DNA of 64,000 bases from Lentisphaeria bacterium (GCA_022009855.1 CP091727.1:682001-746000), one strand, 5' to 3'; counted from the first letter of the stretch, positions 28,984 through 39,397 are shown. Numbers and translations are program-made. The notes: generated by a model from the sequence alone, not told the origin.

Positions 28984-29614
28984 ATGAAGCGACATATCAC
29001 ATTGCTTCTGCCGGCGCTCCTTCTGTTTTCACTCGGCGCCGCCCCGCAGGAAGAGGATCCGACGGCTCCTTACCTTGCCGGGGTGAAGGAGCGTTTCTCC
29101 GGCTTTGAAGAGCTGAAGCAAACTGCCCCGTTCGATTATTCGGTCCGCGGGGAGGGGGGCGGGAGCTCGGCCGACTGCTGCTGGAATCCGGCGACTCCGA
29201 ACGTAAAACCGGATATGCCGGCCCCATCCCGGTCGCCCTCTGCCTTGGTTCTGACGGCAGAATTATCGGTGTCCTGGCCGGTCCGAATCAGGAGACTCCC
29301 CGCTATCTCCGGATGCTCGAAAAAAAGGTTTCTTCGAGCGCTGGAACGGGATGACCCTCAAAGAGGCCGCCGAGCGGCAGGTCGATGCCGTCACACGCGC
29401 CACCTACAGTTCCGATGCGATCCTCCATGGAGTTCGCCAGGCGGCGAAATATCATTTCGAAGCCGCCAAACGGAAGCATTCTTCCGCGGGGAACGACTGG
29501 AACGGGCTGCTGCTCTCGGCGGTGGTTCTTCTCAGTGCGGCCATCTACCTGTTATGCGATTTCCGGCGCAGATTGAAACGGGAAACCAGCTCCTGCAGCT
29601 GCTGCAAAAATTAG
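28984..29614 (+). CDS. FMN-binding-domain membrane protein (frameshifted)
   Basis: Signal sequence MKRHITLLLPALLLFSLGA, then an FMN-binding domain. The segment GYAGPIPVALCLGSDGRIIG is the usual beta strand of this domain, and QVDAVTRATYSSDAI is the site where FMN is attached to Thr in RnfG/NqrC-like proteins. Here Arg replaces the usual Gly before AT. A C-terminal membrane helix (LLLSAVVLLSAAIYLLCDF) and a Cys-rich tail (SSCSCCKN) follow. Frame changes occur at a G6 run (~29154) and at an A7 run (~29321). The expected role is passing electrons from the membrane to an extracytoplasmic partner. Confidence 0.75.
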
Positions 29615-29644
29615 GCGGGATCGACTTCACAGGGAAACACCATT

Positions 29645-30343
29645 ATGGAACTGCTTGTTATCGCCGTACTGGCCGGAGCCGCTTTGCAGAGCATTCTCAA
29701 GCTCGCTCTGCTCCCGCTTCGCTGGCGCATTCCGCTCTGCGCGGTCGCCGTACTGCCCGCCCTCATCTGGCGTGACCGGCTCGCCGCCTTCAACTATCAG
29801 CGGATGCTACAGCAGCTCGGCAGCTCCGAACTGCTCGCGACGCTCTGTCTCGGCGTCGTGCTTCAGGAACTTCTCACGCTGGTCGTCGGCTGGAAACTGC
29901 TCGACGAAGAAGAGCAAAAGAGCTGGCGCTCCGTCGTACTTCTACCGTCGATTCTGCTGATCCCCGGCTCGTTCTATCTGGAGATCTTCTGCTTCAACCA
30001 TCTGGTCGGCTGGAATTTCGGACTTACCGCCGCGCTTCTTGCCGCCGTCGGCGCCGCCGTTCTGCTCGGCGGGAGCGTTCTCGCCCGGAAGCTCCTGCCG
30101 CGCCGGGACGACCGGATCGGCGCCCTGCTCGGCGCGGAATATCTGCTGCTCCTCGGCGCCGTCTTCCTGCCGGTCGCGCTGGAGTGCCGTATCGGCGAGG
30201 ATCCCGGGCCGGGCGTCGGGTGGCTTCATCTGGCGGTGTTCGGCGGGCTGTTCGCCGGAGCACTCCTCTTCTTCCTGCTGTTTCACGCAATTGAAATATT
30301 CAAAGAGAGAAAGTATCATGCACTACATCACTCAAATTCTTAA
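29645..30343 (+). CDS. Multi-pass integral membrane protein (HmuT-like position)
   Basis: Intact, 232 residues, almost wholly hydrophobic with six to seven predicted membrane segments (LLVIAVLAGAALQSILKLAL, LATLCLGVVLQELLTLVVGW, VVLLPSILLIPGSFYLEI, LTAALLAAVGAAVLLGG, LLLLGAVFLPVALE, VFGGLFAGALLFFLLFHA). No motif was recognised. Its place between the FMN-binding and ExbB-like genes is where hmu-type operons encode an uncharacterised membrane protein. Its 3' end overlaps the next gene by 26 bases, showing co-translation. Confidence 0.6.
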   Translation: MELLVIAVLAGAALQSILKLALLPLRWRIPLCAVAVLPALIWRDRLAAFNYQRMLQQLGSSELLATLCLGVVLQELLTLVVGWKLLDEEEQKSWRSVVLLPSILLIPGSFYLEIFCFNHLVGWNFGLTAALLAAVGAAVLLGGSVLARKLLPRRDDRIGALLGAEYLLLLGAVFLPVALECRIGEDPGPGVGWLHLAVFGGLFAGALLFFLLFHAIEIFKERKYHALHHSNS

Positions 30344-30921
30344 CTGGATCTCCCTCAGCCTGCTTCTGCCGGTCACCATTCTGCTGATCGCCGCACTGGC
30401 CGCGTCTCTGGTGACGCTCGGCGGGTTCGGCTCCACCTGTCTCGGCCTCCTGCGTCAGCGGCGCGGGCGGGAATACGCATTGAAGGAGCTTGAAATGGAT
30501 CATTCGATCGATTTCACCCGCATCGGTTCCGGCGTCTTCGCCCGCCATCTGCACGAACTCGCCGAACTCGACTGGGACGAAATCCACTGCGAAAAACGGA
30601 TCAGCGACTGGCACCGCAGCTACGAGCGCGAGCTGGAACGGGCCGGATTCATGGTCAAGGTCGGCCCCATGCTCGGGTTGATGGGGGACGCTCATTCCGA
30701 TGGGACCGGCACTGGCCGGACTCGCTTCCGGCGACATCGGTTCGATGGCCTACAACATGCAGATCGCCTTCGCCACCACCGTGGCAGGCTGTTTCGTCGC
30801 CGGCGTCGGACTCCTGGTCTACTCGGTCAAACGCCACTGGTACGCCGAAGAGATCTCCTCGCTGCGCTATGCGCTCGACGTTCAGCTCCGGCGGAAGGAG
30901 AAGCAGCATGAAGCGCGCTGA
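30318..30921 (+). CDS. MotA/TolQ/ExbB-family proton channel protein (frameshifted)
   Basis: One N-terminal membrane helix (LLLPVTILLIAALAASLVTLG) precedes a cytoplasmic helical stretch. Then comes the family signature near VGPMLGLMG, followed after a frameshift at a G5 run (~30684) by IPMGPALAGLASGDIGSMAY and IAFATTVAGCFVAGVGLLVY. These are the two conserved helices of ExbB/TolQ/MotA ion-motor proteins. ~200 residues. The ATG of the DUF2149 gene lies within its last codons. It probably couples ion flow to the CobN-like protein. Confidence 0.82.
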
Positions 30922-31249
30922 CCGTTACCGGGCGTTCGGGCGAAACGACGACTTCGATCCGCGCGAAACGCTGGTCAATCTCTTCGACGTGGCGATGGTG
31001 TTCGCGGTGGCGCTGATGGTCGCGTTCGTCATCCGTTCACAGATGACCGAACTTCTGACCAGCGAGGATGTCACCTTCGTCAAGAATGCGGGGAAACCCG
31101 ACATGGAGATCATTGTCAAAAAGGAGAATAAAGTGACCCGATACAAGAGCGAAAAATCCACCGGCACCGGCCGGGGCGAACGGGTCGGTATCGCCTACCG
31201 GCTCGAATCGGGCGAGATCATCTATGTTCCGGAGGAGGAGGTGCGATGA
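30908..31249 (+). CDS. DUF2149 (ExbD-like) membrane protein
   Basis: An intact 113-residue protein. The pattern DPRETLVNLFDVAMVFAVALMVAF, one membrane helix with a conserved Asp at its start, then a periplasmic tail, is that of DUF2149 proteins. These occupy the ExbD position next to ExbB-like proteins in hmu-type operons. The gene overlaps the ExbB-like stop and the CobN-like start (ATGA), so it is tightly coupled to both. The Asp in NLFDVAM is a plausible ion-carrying residue, which is inferred. Confidence 0.82.
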   Translation: MKRADRYRAFGRNDDFDPRETLVNLFDVAMVFAVALMVAFVIRSQMTELLTSEDVTFVKNAGKPDMEIIVKKENKVTRYKSEKSTGTGRGERVGIAYRLESGEIIYVPEEEVR

Positions 31250-34200
31250 AACCGGTCCGTCTCATTGCCGCCGGCATTGCCGCGCTTCTCTTTCTGCTCG
31301 CCGCGGGCGGCTGGGCGCTCTGGCGGAACATGGCGCCCACCCGGATTGCGCTGGTGAACTTCTCCGGCTACAAGACCGCGCCGATGTTCGACACGGTTCC
31401 GGAATGGTTCTTCCGGGTGGAAACGGTCGAATGGAACGACGCAATCGCCCGCACTCTCCGCCACTTCGACCTCATCCTCTTTCAGGGCATGGGCATGTCG
31501 GTCAGCGAGAAGCAGAAAGCGGCAATCGCAGAGCTTCAGTCGCGCGGCATCCCGCTCTACGTCCATCAGGATTCCCGGCCGGACTGCCGGTTCGGCACGC
31601 TGTCGCGCGAACAGCGCGAGACCGTCGCCGGATATTTCGCCAACGGCAGCCGGGAGAACTACCGGCGGCTCTGGCACTACCTCCGCTACGAGATCGACGG
31701 GAAGCGGCTCTTCGCCCTGAAACCGGAACCGCCCCGCATCCTGCCCGCCGACGCCTTGTTCCACACCGCGCCGGAGGCGCTCTTCCAATCAAAGGAGGCG
31801 TATTTCGACTACTACCGCAAGGCGGGGGAAATTCCACCCCGGCGCGCCCACGGTCGCACTGGTGATTCCCGGCGACGGCGGCGCGGCGCGCGGTGAGCCG
31901 GGATATCTCACCGACATCATTCAGGCGCTGGAGGCGCGAAAACTCAATGTGGTCGGCATCTCCGGCAACGCGAAACGGCTCGACTTCCTCAAGGAGATTT
32001 CGCCAGATCTGGTAATCTACCTGCCCCACGGGCGGCTCACCGACGAGAAGGCGGAGGAGGCGGTCGCCTTCCTGCGGAAACGGAACATCCCCCTGCTCTG
32101 CCCGATCAAGGTCTACCGGACGCTGGAGCAGTACGACGCCGATCCGCGCGGCCTCTCCGGCGGCATGCTCAGCCAGAGCGTGACGGTTCCGGAGCTGGAT
32201 GGCGGCGCGGTTCCCTTTCTGCTGACCGCGCTCCGCCGCGACGAACGCGGCATCGAGGAGCAGTGGGCGATCCCCGAACGGCTGGAGAAGTTTTCCCTTC
32301 TGGTGGAAAACCACCTCAATCTGAAACGGAAAAAGAATTTCGACAAACGCATCGCGATCTTCTTCTACAAGGAGCCGGGGCAGAACGCACTCCACGCGAG
32401 CGGCCTCGAAGTCGCCGAATCATTGCTCAGTCTGCTCCGCCGCCTGAAACAGGAGGGGTACGATACCGGTCCTCTGCCGGAGAATCCGGCACAGCTCATC
32501 GCCGCGATCCAACGGGAAGCCGCCGTTTTCGGCGCCTACGCCGAGGGGGGGAGATCCATCGCTTCGCTGCGCGGGAAGAGACGGAGTTTCTCCCGCTGGA
32601 ACTCTTCGAAGAACTTCGCAAAAAAGCCTTTCCGGCCTCGCTGATCGCCGATCAGGAGCGCCTCTACGGGCCGCCTCCGGGGCGTTACATGGCCACGGTA
32701 CGCGATGGAAAATCCGGACTCGTCGTCGGACGGCTGACGTTCGGCAAGGTGACGCTGCTGCCCCAGCCGCTCTCCGGCATCGGCGGGGGACGCCTCGAAG
32801 ATCGTCCACGGCACGAAGGAGGCGCCCCCCTATCCCTACGCGGCGGCCTACCTCTGGAGCCGGTTCGTCTTCCGGGCGGATGCGATGCTCCACTTCGGCA
32901 CCCACGGGAGTCTCGAATTCACTCCGGCCCGGATGATCGGCCTGCTCGACGACGACTGGCCGGACGCGTTGACCGGACCGGTGCCGCACTACTATCTTTA
33001 CGTCATCAACAACATCGGCGAGGCGCTCGCCGCGAAGCGCCGCAGTTACGCGACGCTGATCGGCCACCTGACCGCGCCCTTCATGAACGCGGGACTCTCC
33101 GGAGAACTCGCTTCGCTCGACGGCAAACTGCACGCGATCGAAAGCGCCGACAATCCGATGCTGGCGGCGGAATACCGGCGCAGCGCGGGAGAGCTGGCGG
33201 AGAAGCTCGGAATCGTCAAGGACCTTAAACTCCCCCTGCCGCTCACCGACGACGGGCTGGAGCGGCTCCACAACCATCTGCACGAGATCTCCGAATCGAA
33301 GGTCGCCCGGGGATGTACGTGCTCGGCCGCCCCTATTCGCGGCAGGAGCTCGACGAGACCGCGCTGCTGATGACGGTGGACGACCTCGCCGCCCGGAATT
33401 TCGAAGCCGACCTCGCGGCGGGAAAGGTCGCCGAAGAGAAGCGGGAAAATCAGCGGTTTTACGACGAACACTACCTCGCCCCCGCCCGCGTCCGCATCTC
33501 CGGAGCGCTGGCGAAGGGGGAACCGGGGCGAAACGAGGCGCCGGAAGCCTTCGCGGCGCGCGACGCGCTCGCCCTCTCGACCCGGGCGGAGCTGGATGCG
33601 CTCGTCAACGCCCTGCGCGGCGGGTTCATCGCGCCGGGACCGGGCGGAAGTCCGGTGCTGAATCCCGACACCGTGCCCACCGGGCGCAACCTCTACGGAA
33701 TCGATCCGGAGCGGACCCCGACCGGGAGTCCTTCGCCGTCGGCCGCCGCCTCGGCGAAGCGCTGATCGAGAGCCGGCTCCGGGCGACCGGGAAATATCCG
33801 CGCAAGGTGGCCTTCTCGCTCTGGGGCGGAGAGTTCATCCGGACGCAGGGGACGACGCTCGGCGAAATCCTCTTCCTGCTGGGAGTGGAGCCGGTGTGGG
33901 ACAGCCGCGGCCGGGTCCGCTCGGTGCGGCTGATTCCGGCGGAAAAGCTCGGCCGCCCGCGGATCGACGTCGCGGTCCAGACCTCCGGCCAGTTCCGGGG
34001 CATCGCTGCAAGCCGGATGATCCTGATCGACCGGGCGGTGCGCATGGCCGCCCGCGCCGCCGAAACCGAATCGGCGCCGAATTTCGTGCGGGCCAACTCC
34101 CGCGATGCCGAAAAGCGCATGATCGCCGAAGGACTTTCGCCGGAACGGGCGAAGGAGCTGGCCGACGCCCGTATCTTCGGCCGGATCAACAACGGCTTCG

Positions 34201-35173
34201 GCACCGGCGTCCGCGAACAGGTGGAGGATTCCGGCCGCTGGAACGAGCGCGCCGAACTCGCCGACCACTACTTCGAGAACATGGGTACGATCTACACCGA
34301 AAACCACTGGAATGAACATGTTCCGGCCGCCTTTCGCGCCGCGCTGGCCAACACCGATGCGATCATCCACTCCCGATCGTCGAGCTCCTCCGGACCGCTC
34401 TCGCTGGACGACATCTACCAGTTCATGGGCGGGTTGAGCCTCGCGGTCAAGACGGTCAACGGACAGGAGGCCGACGCCTTCTTCAATGATCTGCGCAACA
34501 GCGGACGTGCGAAGATTCAGGAGCTGGGCGAGGCGGCGATGGTGGAGGCGCGTTCGACGCTGCTCAACCCGAACTACCTCCGGGAAATGATGGCCGAAGG
34601 ACAGACCGCAGCGAACAATTTCGCCAAGACGGTGCGCAACTCCTTCGCCTGGGAGGCGCTCCGGCCGGAGATGCTCTCCGACCACCTGTGGGAGGAGTAC
34701 AAGCAGACCTTCGTCGACGACAGGTACCGGCTCGGCATGCGGGACTATTTCAAGAAAAAGAACCCCTATACGCTCGAAGAGATCACCGCCGTCATGCTCG
34801 AAACCGCCCGCAAGGGATTCTGGAAGGCCGATCCTGCGACGGTGAAGCAGCTTGCCGAACTGCACGCGGAACTGGTGCGCGACCACGGGCCCGGATGCTC
34901 CGGTTTCGTCTGCGACAACGCGCCGCTGCGGAAATTCATCGGGGGAAGCTCGTCTCGCCGGAAGCGAAACAAAGCTACGAAAAAAGCATCTCCTCGATCC
35001 GCACCGCCGCAGCCTCACCGCAGGTGACCGGCATGACGCTCAAAGAGGAGAAGCGGGAGCTCAAGGAGAAGCGTACCCGACGCACCGCAGTAACCGCACT
35101 GCTGGCCGTCGTCGCGGTCGCGGCGGCCGCCCTCTGGCTGGGCCACCGGCGGAACCGGAGGTTCGAAGAGTAA
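31246..35173 (+). CDS. CobN/HmuS-like chelatase family protein, membrane-anchored at both ends (frameshifted)
   Basis: About 1300 residues. The N-terminal membrane helix (LIAAGIAALLFLLAAGGWALW) precedes CobN-family blocks: KRIAIFFYKEPGQNALHASG, LHFGTHGSLEFTPARMIGLL, GGFIAPGPGGSPVLNPDTVP then GRNLYGIDPE, VAFSLWGGEFIRTQGTTLGE, and NWRNEH-like ENHWNEHVPAAF. A C-terminal helix (TAVTALLAVVAVAAAALWLG) with a basic tail ends it. Frame changes lie near 31860, 32546 (G7), 32790 (G5), 33310, 33725 and 34940 (G5). CobN inserts Co into hydrogenobyrinate; the HmuS branch, found with ExbB-like and DUF2149 genes, is linked to heme iron release. The context here fits HmuS. Confidence 0.82.
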
Positions 35174-35179
35174 GCTCTT

Positions 35180-35998
35180 CTACGGAAAGTTGGTGGCGAA
35201 ACGCTCTTTCCAGAGCTTGGTAGCGGCAGAACTCCACTGATTCCCCGCAACGTTGAGTTCCGCCACTACGTTGATCATCGCCGCGTGGCCATCCACATGG
35301 AGGAATCCGGCGTTCTTGCCGTGCACCGTCCCGACGCGGTCGGAATTTGTGGAGGGATCTGCATTATAGAGCGCACTTGCGGTCGAAATATAGCCGACAC
35401 CGAAGTCATCCTGTTCGTTCTGCCGCTCAATGATGCAGATCTTCCGGCTGGGTGAGCGGACGTTGCCGGGACGCACGACGCCGATGGGAGTCCCATCCAG
35501 CATGGTTCCGGTAATCCCGACTCCGATAGTCTTGTACATGTTGACATTGGAACCGACCACAGCATAGGAGTTGACCGGAAAATTGCTGGTCGGCAAGGAG
35601 TGCCGGTCGGCGTGGGCCCGGCAGCGCAGCCCAAGCAGGTTGCCGTGTTTGAGTTTCGTGTCGTAGGGAAGATAAGCACTGCCGATGGGAGTAAGCGCAG
35701 CGGTTTTCCCGATCAGGCGGTTCCACCAGCTGATCGTCTCGCCTGAATTCCCCCATTCAACTCTCTCATCCTGCGGCCAGGGGAAGAACCCGGCATCCCC
35801 GGCATACTGGAGGAGTCCGATTCCGATCTGCTTGAGGTTGTTGACACAGTTGATCGCGTCGGCTCTCTGCCGTGCCTTGTTCAACGCCGGCAGCAGCATC
35901 GCGGCCAGAATCGCGATGATCGCGATTACGATGAGGAGTTCGATCAGGGTGAAAATAGAGCGCATCCGGGCATGGGAGGAAGAAAATCTACTGTACAT
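35180..35998 (-). CDS. H-X9-DG prepilin-like secreted protein
   Basis: Intact, 272 residues. GGAGGTG precedes the ATG at 35998. The leader MRSIFTLIELLIVIAIIAIL and the ALNKARQRADAINCVNNLKQ helix mark the N-terminus; the H-X9-DG motif reads HGKNAGFLHVDGH. It is the only one of the four such genes in this window with neither a frameshift nor a long extension. It converges on the CobN-like gene with a 6-base gap. Exported, probably anchored by the N-terminal helix; function unknown. Confidence 0.9.
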   Translation of the reverse strand: MYSRFSSSHARMRSIFTLIELLIVIAIIAILAAMLLPALNKARQRADAINCVNNLKQIGIGLLQYAGDAGFFPWPQDERVEWGNSGETISWWNRLIGKTAALTPIGSAYLPYDTKLKHGNLLGLRCRAHADRHSLPTSNFPVNSYAVVGSNVNMYKTIGVGITGTMLDGTPIGVVRPGNVRSPSRKICIIERQNEQDDFGVGYISTASALYNADPSTNSDRVGTVHGKNAGFLHVDGHAAMINVVAELNVAGNQWSSAATKLWKERFATNFP

Positions 35999-36152
35999 GG
36001 AAACGGCACCTCCATTGATTTCTCAGTATCCATTTTAATTATGTCTGGAATTTTCCGAAATTGCAACAGAAGCGGCCCGAAAAAGTAAAAAATCCCCGGT
36101 TTTATTGTTCAGGCCATCTTTGATTTCTTAACCAAAACCCGTTTTCCTCCGA

Positions 36153-36185
36153 CAAAAAACGGGCCGGGAAAACTCTCCCGGCCCG
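36153..36185 (-). terminator. Rho-independent terminator after the esterase gene
   Basis: On the minus strand a perfect 10-bp stem CGGGCCGGGA / TCCCGGCCCG with a 6-base loop is followed by TTTTTT. It begins 38 bases after the stop at 36224. Confidence 0.88.
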
Positions 36186-36223
36186 CGATGCCTCCCGCCG
36201 GAATCCGGCGGGGAAAAGAAAGA

Positions 36224-38165
36224 TCACTTCTGTTCCTGCACGTACTTCTGCGCCTTCGGCGGCACATAGCCGTGGGTGGAACCCTGAACATAGACGATCT
36301 TCTTGGGCGACTTGATGTTGTTGTAGAGAATCGCCACGCCGGAGGGCGGACAGGTGTAGTCTCCGAGCCCGGCCCGGGTGATGAACACCGGGCACTTGAT
36401 CCGTTTCGCGTGGTTGATCGGGTCGAAGTAATCCAGCGCACGGGTGTACTCCAGCCGCCATCTGGGCGCAAGCCGGCCCTGCGTGATTCCGCCGAGGTCG
36501 CAGCACCACGGAATCGACGGCGTGGCGCTGTTCACATCCGGATCGAGCGCCGCCGCCCAGATGGTCTGAAGTCCGCCCTGGCTGCCGCCGTTGGCGCGCA
36601 GATCTTTCCCGTTCCACTGCGGCAGCGTCTTGACGAACTGGAGCGAACGCATCACCCGCAGCGCCATGCCGTTGAAGTAGGCGGTCTCAGGATCGGAATT
36701 CTGCTTCTTGTCAAATGCATACCCCCTCCCGTTCGAACGGATTCCGTCGAAGAACTTCTTGTAATAGGCGGCATCCTGACCGAGGTCGTAACCATGAGCG
36801 TTGATCGTAAAGACGATCGCATTGCCCGCACCGCCTCCAGGAGCCTGCTGCACCCGGGTGCCGTATCCCGGATAGTTGACGATCGCCGGGAGCGACTTCT
36901 CTTTGGCGTTGATCGGAATGGTGAGATATCCGGTCACCGGACGCGGTCCGGCGCAATCGACGCTGACCGCATAGACATCCGCCCGCTTCCCGGTCTTGAC
37001 CTTTTTCATCTCCGCCTTGACCGGCACCGCGTCGAGCTTCGCCTTCTGCTTCGCCCAGAACGCGTCGAAATCCTCCGGCTCCGGCACCCCCTGCAGCTTG
37101 TCGATCTCGACACCCGCGCCGCCGTCGAAGAAGATCGCCATGTTGCTCTTGCGCTTCGGATCCTTCTTCGTCACGTTGCGGCCATTGCGGTCAACAAGCG
37201 TCGCGTAGATGCGGACAAAACCGGGCTTGTCGAGACTGGTTTTGATGACGATCGGTTCGCCTTCGACCACCTTCGCCTTGCCGCTCGCCTTCTTGCCGTC
37301 GTCGCCGGTGCGGCTCCATTTGACGAAGTAGTCGGAAGTCGGCTTCTGCCCCTGAAAATCGGCCTTGAGCGTGAAGACCATCTCCTCGCCGGGGGCGAAC
37401 AGCATCTTGTCGCCGCAGCTGCCGGTGAGCGACGTCTTCTGCGGATCCAGCAGCACCACCTCTTTCAGCGAGAGGTTGTCGAATTTGCCGACCACGTAAA
37501 TTTCGGCCGTCTTGTATTTCGAACCCGCCTTCGAGAAGGTCCAGTCGGGATTGCCCTTCTCATTGGGATTGTTGCCGATGCCGAGGTCGCAGTTGGGACC
37601 GGCGTTGAAATTGTTGAAGGCGAAAACGGTCTGCTTCTCCAGATAATTGTGAACCTGGAACGAGCCGTAGGCACCGTTGGTGGCGATCGAATCGCCGAAG
37701 TCGAACTTCCCGGTGGCGCCGGGAATGTTTTTGGCATTGTTGCCGCCGTAGTTGAGTCCCCAGATCTCGATGTTGCCCTTCTCGAACTTTCCCGTCTTCA
37801 CTCCCGCGACATTGCCGGCCACTTCGAGGTTGGTGACATACTGCTGGAACGACTGGGAATCGGGAGAAGGCACTCCGGCAAGCGCCGGAACCTGCGTAAA
37901 GGCATCCATCGACGCGAAAACCCAGCTGGTCTCGCCGTTCTTCGCCGTGAGCTTGACCAGATAACCGATCCGCTTCAGATCGCCGGAAAGCTGTTCGGAA
38001 CGGTCCGTCTGGTACCCGTCGGCCCGCCAGCGGAGCGGATTGAACTTCGCGATCAGTTCATACCCCCTTCGCTTCGGGAACCAGTTCCAGCAGCTCCGGG
38101 ACCTCCGCCTGCAATCCGAAGCTTCCGAGAAGCATCGTCGCAGCCGCCACATGAGAAAATTTCAT
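36224..38165 (-). CDS. Secreted acetyl xylan esterase-type protein with N-terminal accessory domain (frameshifted near start)
   Basis: The start at 38165 (MKFSHVAAATMLLGSFGLQA) follows AAGGAGATGG. A G5 run at ~38063 shifts the frame just after the signal peptide (EAKG|YELIAKFNPL). Residues ~30-250 form a domain shared with the next gene upstream (WVFASMDAFTQ, NYLEKQTVFAFNNFNAG). The C-terminal ~320 residues are an AXE1-family alpha/beta hydrolase: EDFDAFWAKQKAKLDAVPV, nucleophile Ser in ANGGSQGGLQ, a likely Asp in CPVFITRAGLGDYTCPP, and the His in QGSTHGYVPP. It probably removes acetyl groups from polysaccharides outside the cytoplasm. Confidence 0.82.
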
Positions 38166-38438
38166 ACCATCTCCTTTCCTCGGTTGAATGTTCCAAACCG
38201 ATCACTTTCCACAATACAACAACCACCCGTCCCGACGCAATCCACGCCGCGAAGTCAATCCCCAATTCTGGAGGAGACGTTCCGCACTTCCTATCCCGGG
38301 GACAGAACAACCTCCGGCAGAAACTCATTTCAAAGGAGGACAGCTTCCGAAAACATCGGCGGAGAGCAGAAGATTGCGCCGCACCGGTTCATGTCGGTCG
38401 ACAAATCCGCACGCCGCCGTCAGGGCATCGATCCCGCC

Positions 38439-39143
38439 TTATTTCGCCACGGTTTTGTCGAACAGGCCGACCACGTAGATCTCAGCCGCCTTGTACTGGG
38501 AGCCCGTCTTCGAGAAGGTCCAGTCGGGATGGCCCTTGGCGTCGGGATTGTTGCCGATGCCGAGGTCGCACTTGCCGCCGGCATTGAAGTTGTTGAAGGC
38601 GAAAACCGTCTGCTTCTCCAGGTAGTTGTGGACCTGAAGCGAACCGTAGCTTCCGTTGCCGCTCACCGCATCGCCGAAGTCATACTTCCCGGTGGCGCCG
38701 GGAATCTGCTTGGCGTTGTTGCCGCTGTAATTGAGCCCCCAGATTTCGACGTTTCCCTTTTCAAACTTTCCGGTCTTGAGCCCTTCCACATTGCCGGCAA
38801 CCTCGAGGTTGTCGACATACTGCTGGAACACCTTCGACTGGGGGGAAGGAACTCCGATGAGCGCCAGATCCTGCGTGAAGGCGTCCATCGACGCGAACAC
38901 CCAGCTGGTTTTCCCGTCCTTGGCGGTGAGTTTGACCAGATAGCCGATCCGCTTGAGCTCTCCGGAAAGCTCTCTGGTGCGGTCGACCTGATACTTTTCC
39001 GCCCGCCACCGGAGCGGATCGAACTTCGCAATCAGTTCGTATCCCTTCGCCTCGGGAACCAGCTCCTGCAACTCCGGAACCTCCGCCTGCAACCCGAAAC
39101 TTCCGAGAATCGCCGCAAACATCGTCATACGAAAAAACTTCAT
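38439..39143 (-). CDS. Standalone paralogue of the esterase N-terminal domain
   Basis: Start MKFFRMTMFAAILGSFGLQA at 39143 after AAGGAGAAGG; ~234 residues with a signal peptide. The mature sequence follows the N-terminal domain of the esterase at 36224 almost residue for residue (GYELIAKFDPLRWRAEKYQ, TSWVFASMDAFTQDLALIGV, KTGKFEKGNVEIWGLNYSGN, TVFAFNNFNAGGKCDLGIGN). It stops where the esterase linker would begin. A tandem duplication without the catalytic domain is the simplest explanation. It may be a carbohydrate-binding or scaffold protein; this is inferred, not shown. Confidence 0.75.
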   Translation of the reverse strand: MKFFRMTMFAAILGSFGLQAEVPELQELVPEAKGYELIAKFDPLRWRAEKYQVDRTRELSGELKRIGYLVKLTAKDGKTSWVFASMDAFTQDLALIGVPSPQSKVFQQYVDNLEVAGNVEGLKTGKFEKGNVEIWGLNYSGNNAKQIPGATGKYDFGDAVSGNGSYGSLQVHNYLEKQTVFAFNNFNAGGKCDLGIGNNPDAKGHPDWTFSKTGSQYKAAEIYVVGLFDKTVAK

Positions 39144-39340
39144 ACCTTCTCCTTTCCCCGCTTGAGTCGGTAAATCTATAATATCACGGCAATCAACATT
39201 TTGCAACCTATTTCCGAAAAAAAATCCCAACTTTTGAAAAATCGTTGCCGATCCCGCGGAACAGGAGAAATCCTCTCCTGACGGCCACTTCCGGAAACAA
39301 CCGGATCCGGCGGAAATGCCGTTTTTTCCACTTCCGCCTC

Positions 39341-39369
39341 TTGCAATTTCACGAAAACGGCTCTATATT
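39341..39369 (+). promoter_or_regulatory. Promoter upstream of leuA leader
   Basis: TTGCAA (39341-39346), 17-base spacer, TATATT (39364-39369). It lies ~320 bases before leuA, leaving a long transcribed leader. Confidence 0.6.
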
Positions 39370-39397
39370 TAAGAAAGGTTATCATTTTGGGGTTCAT

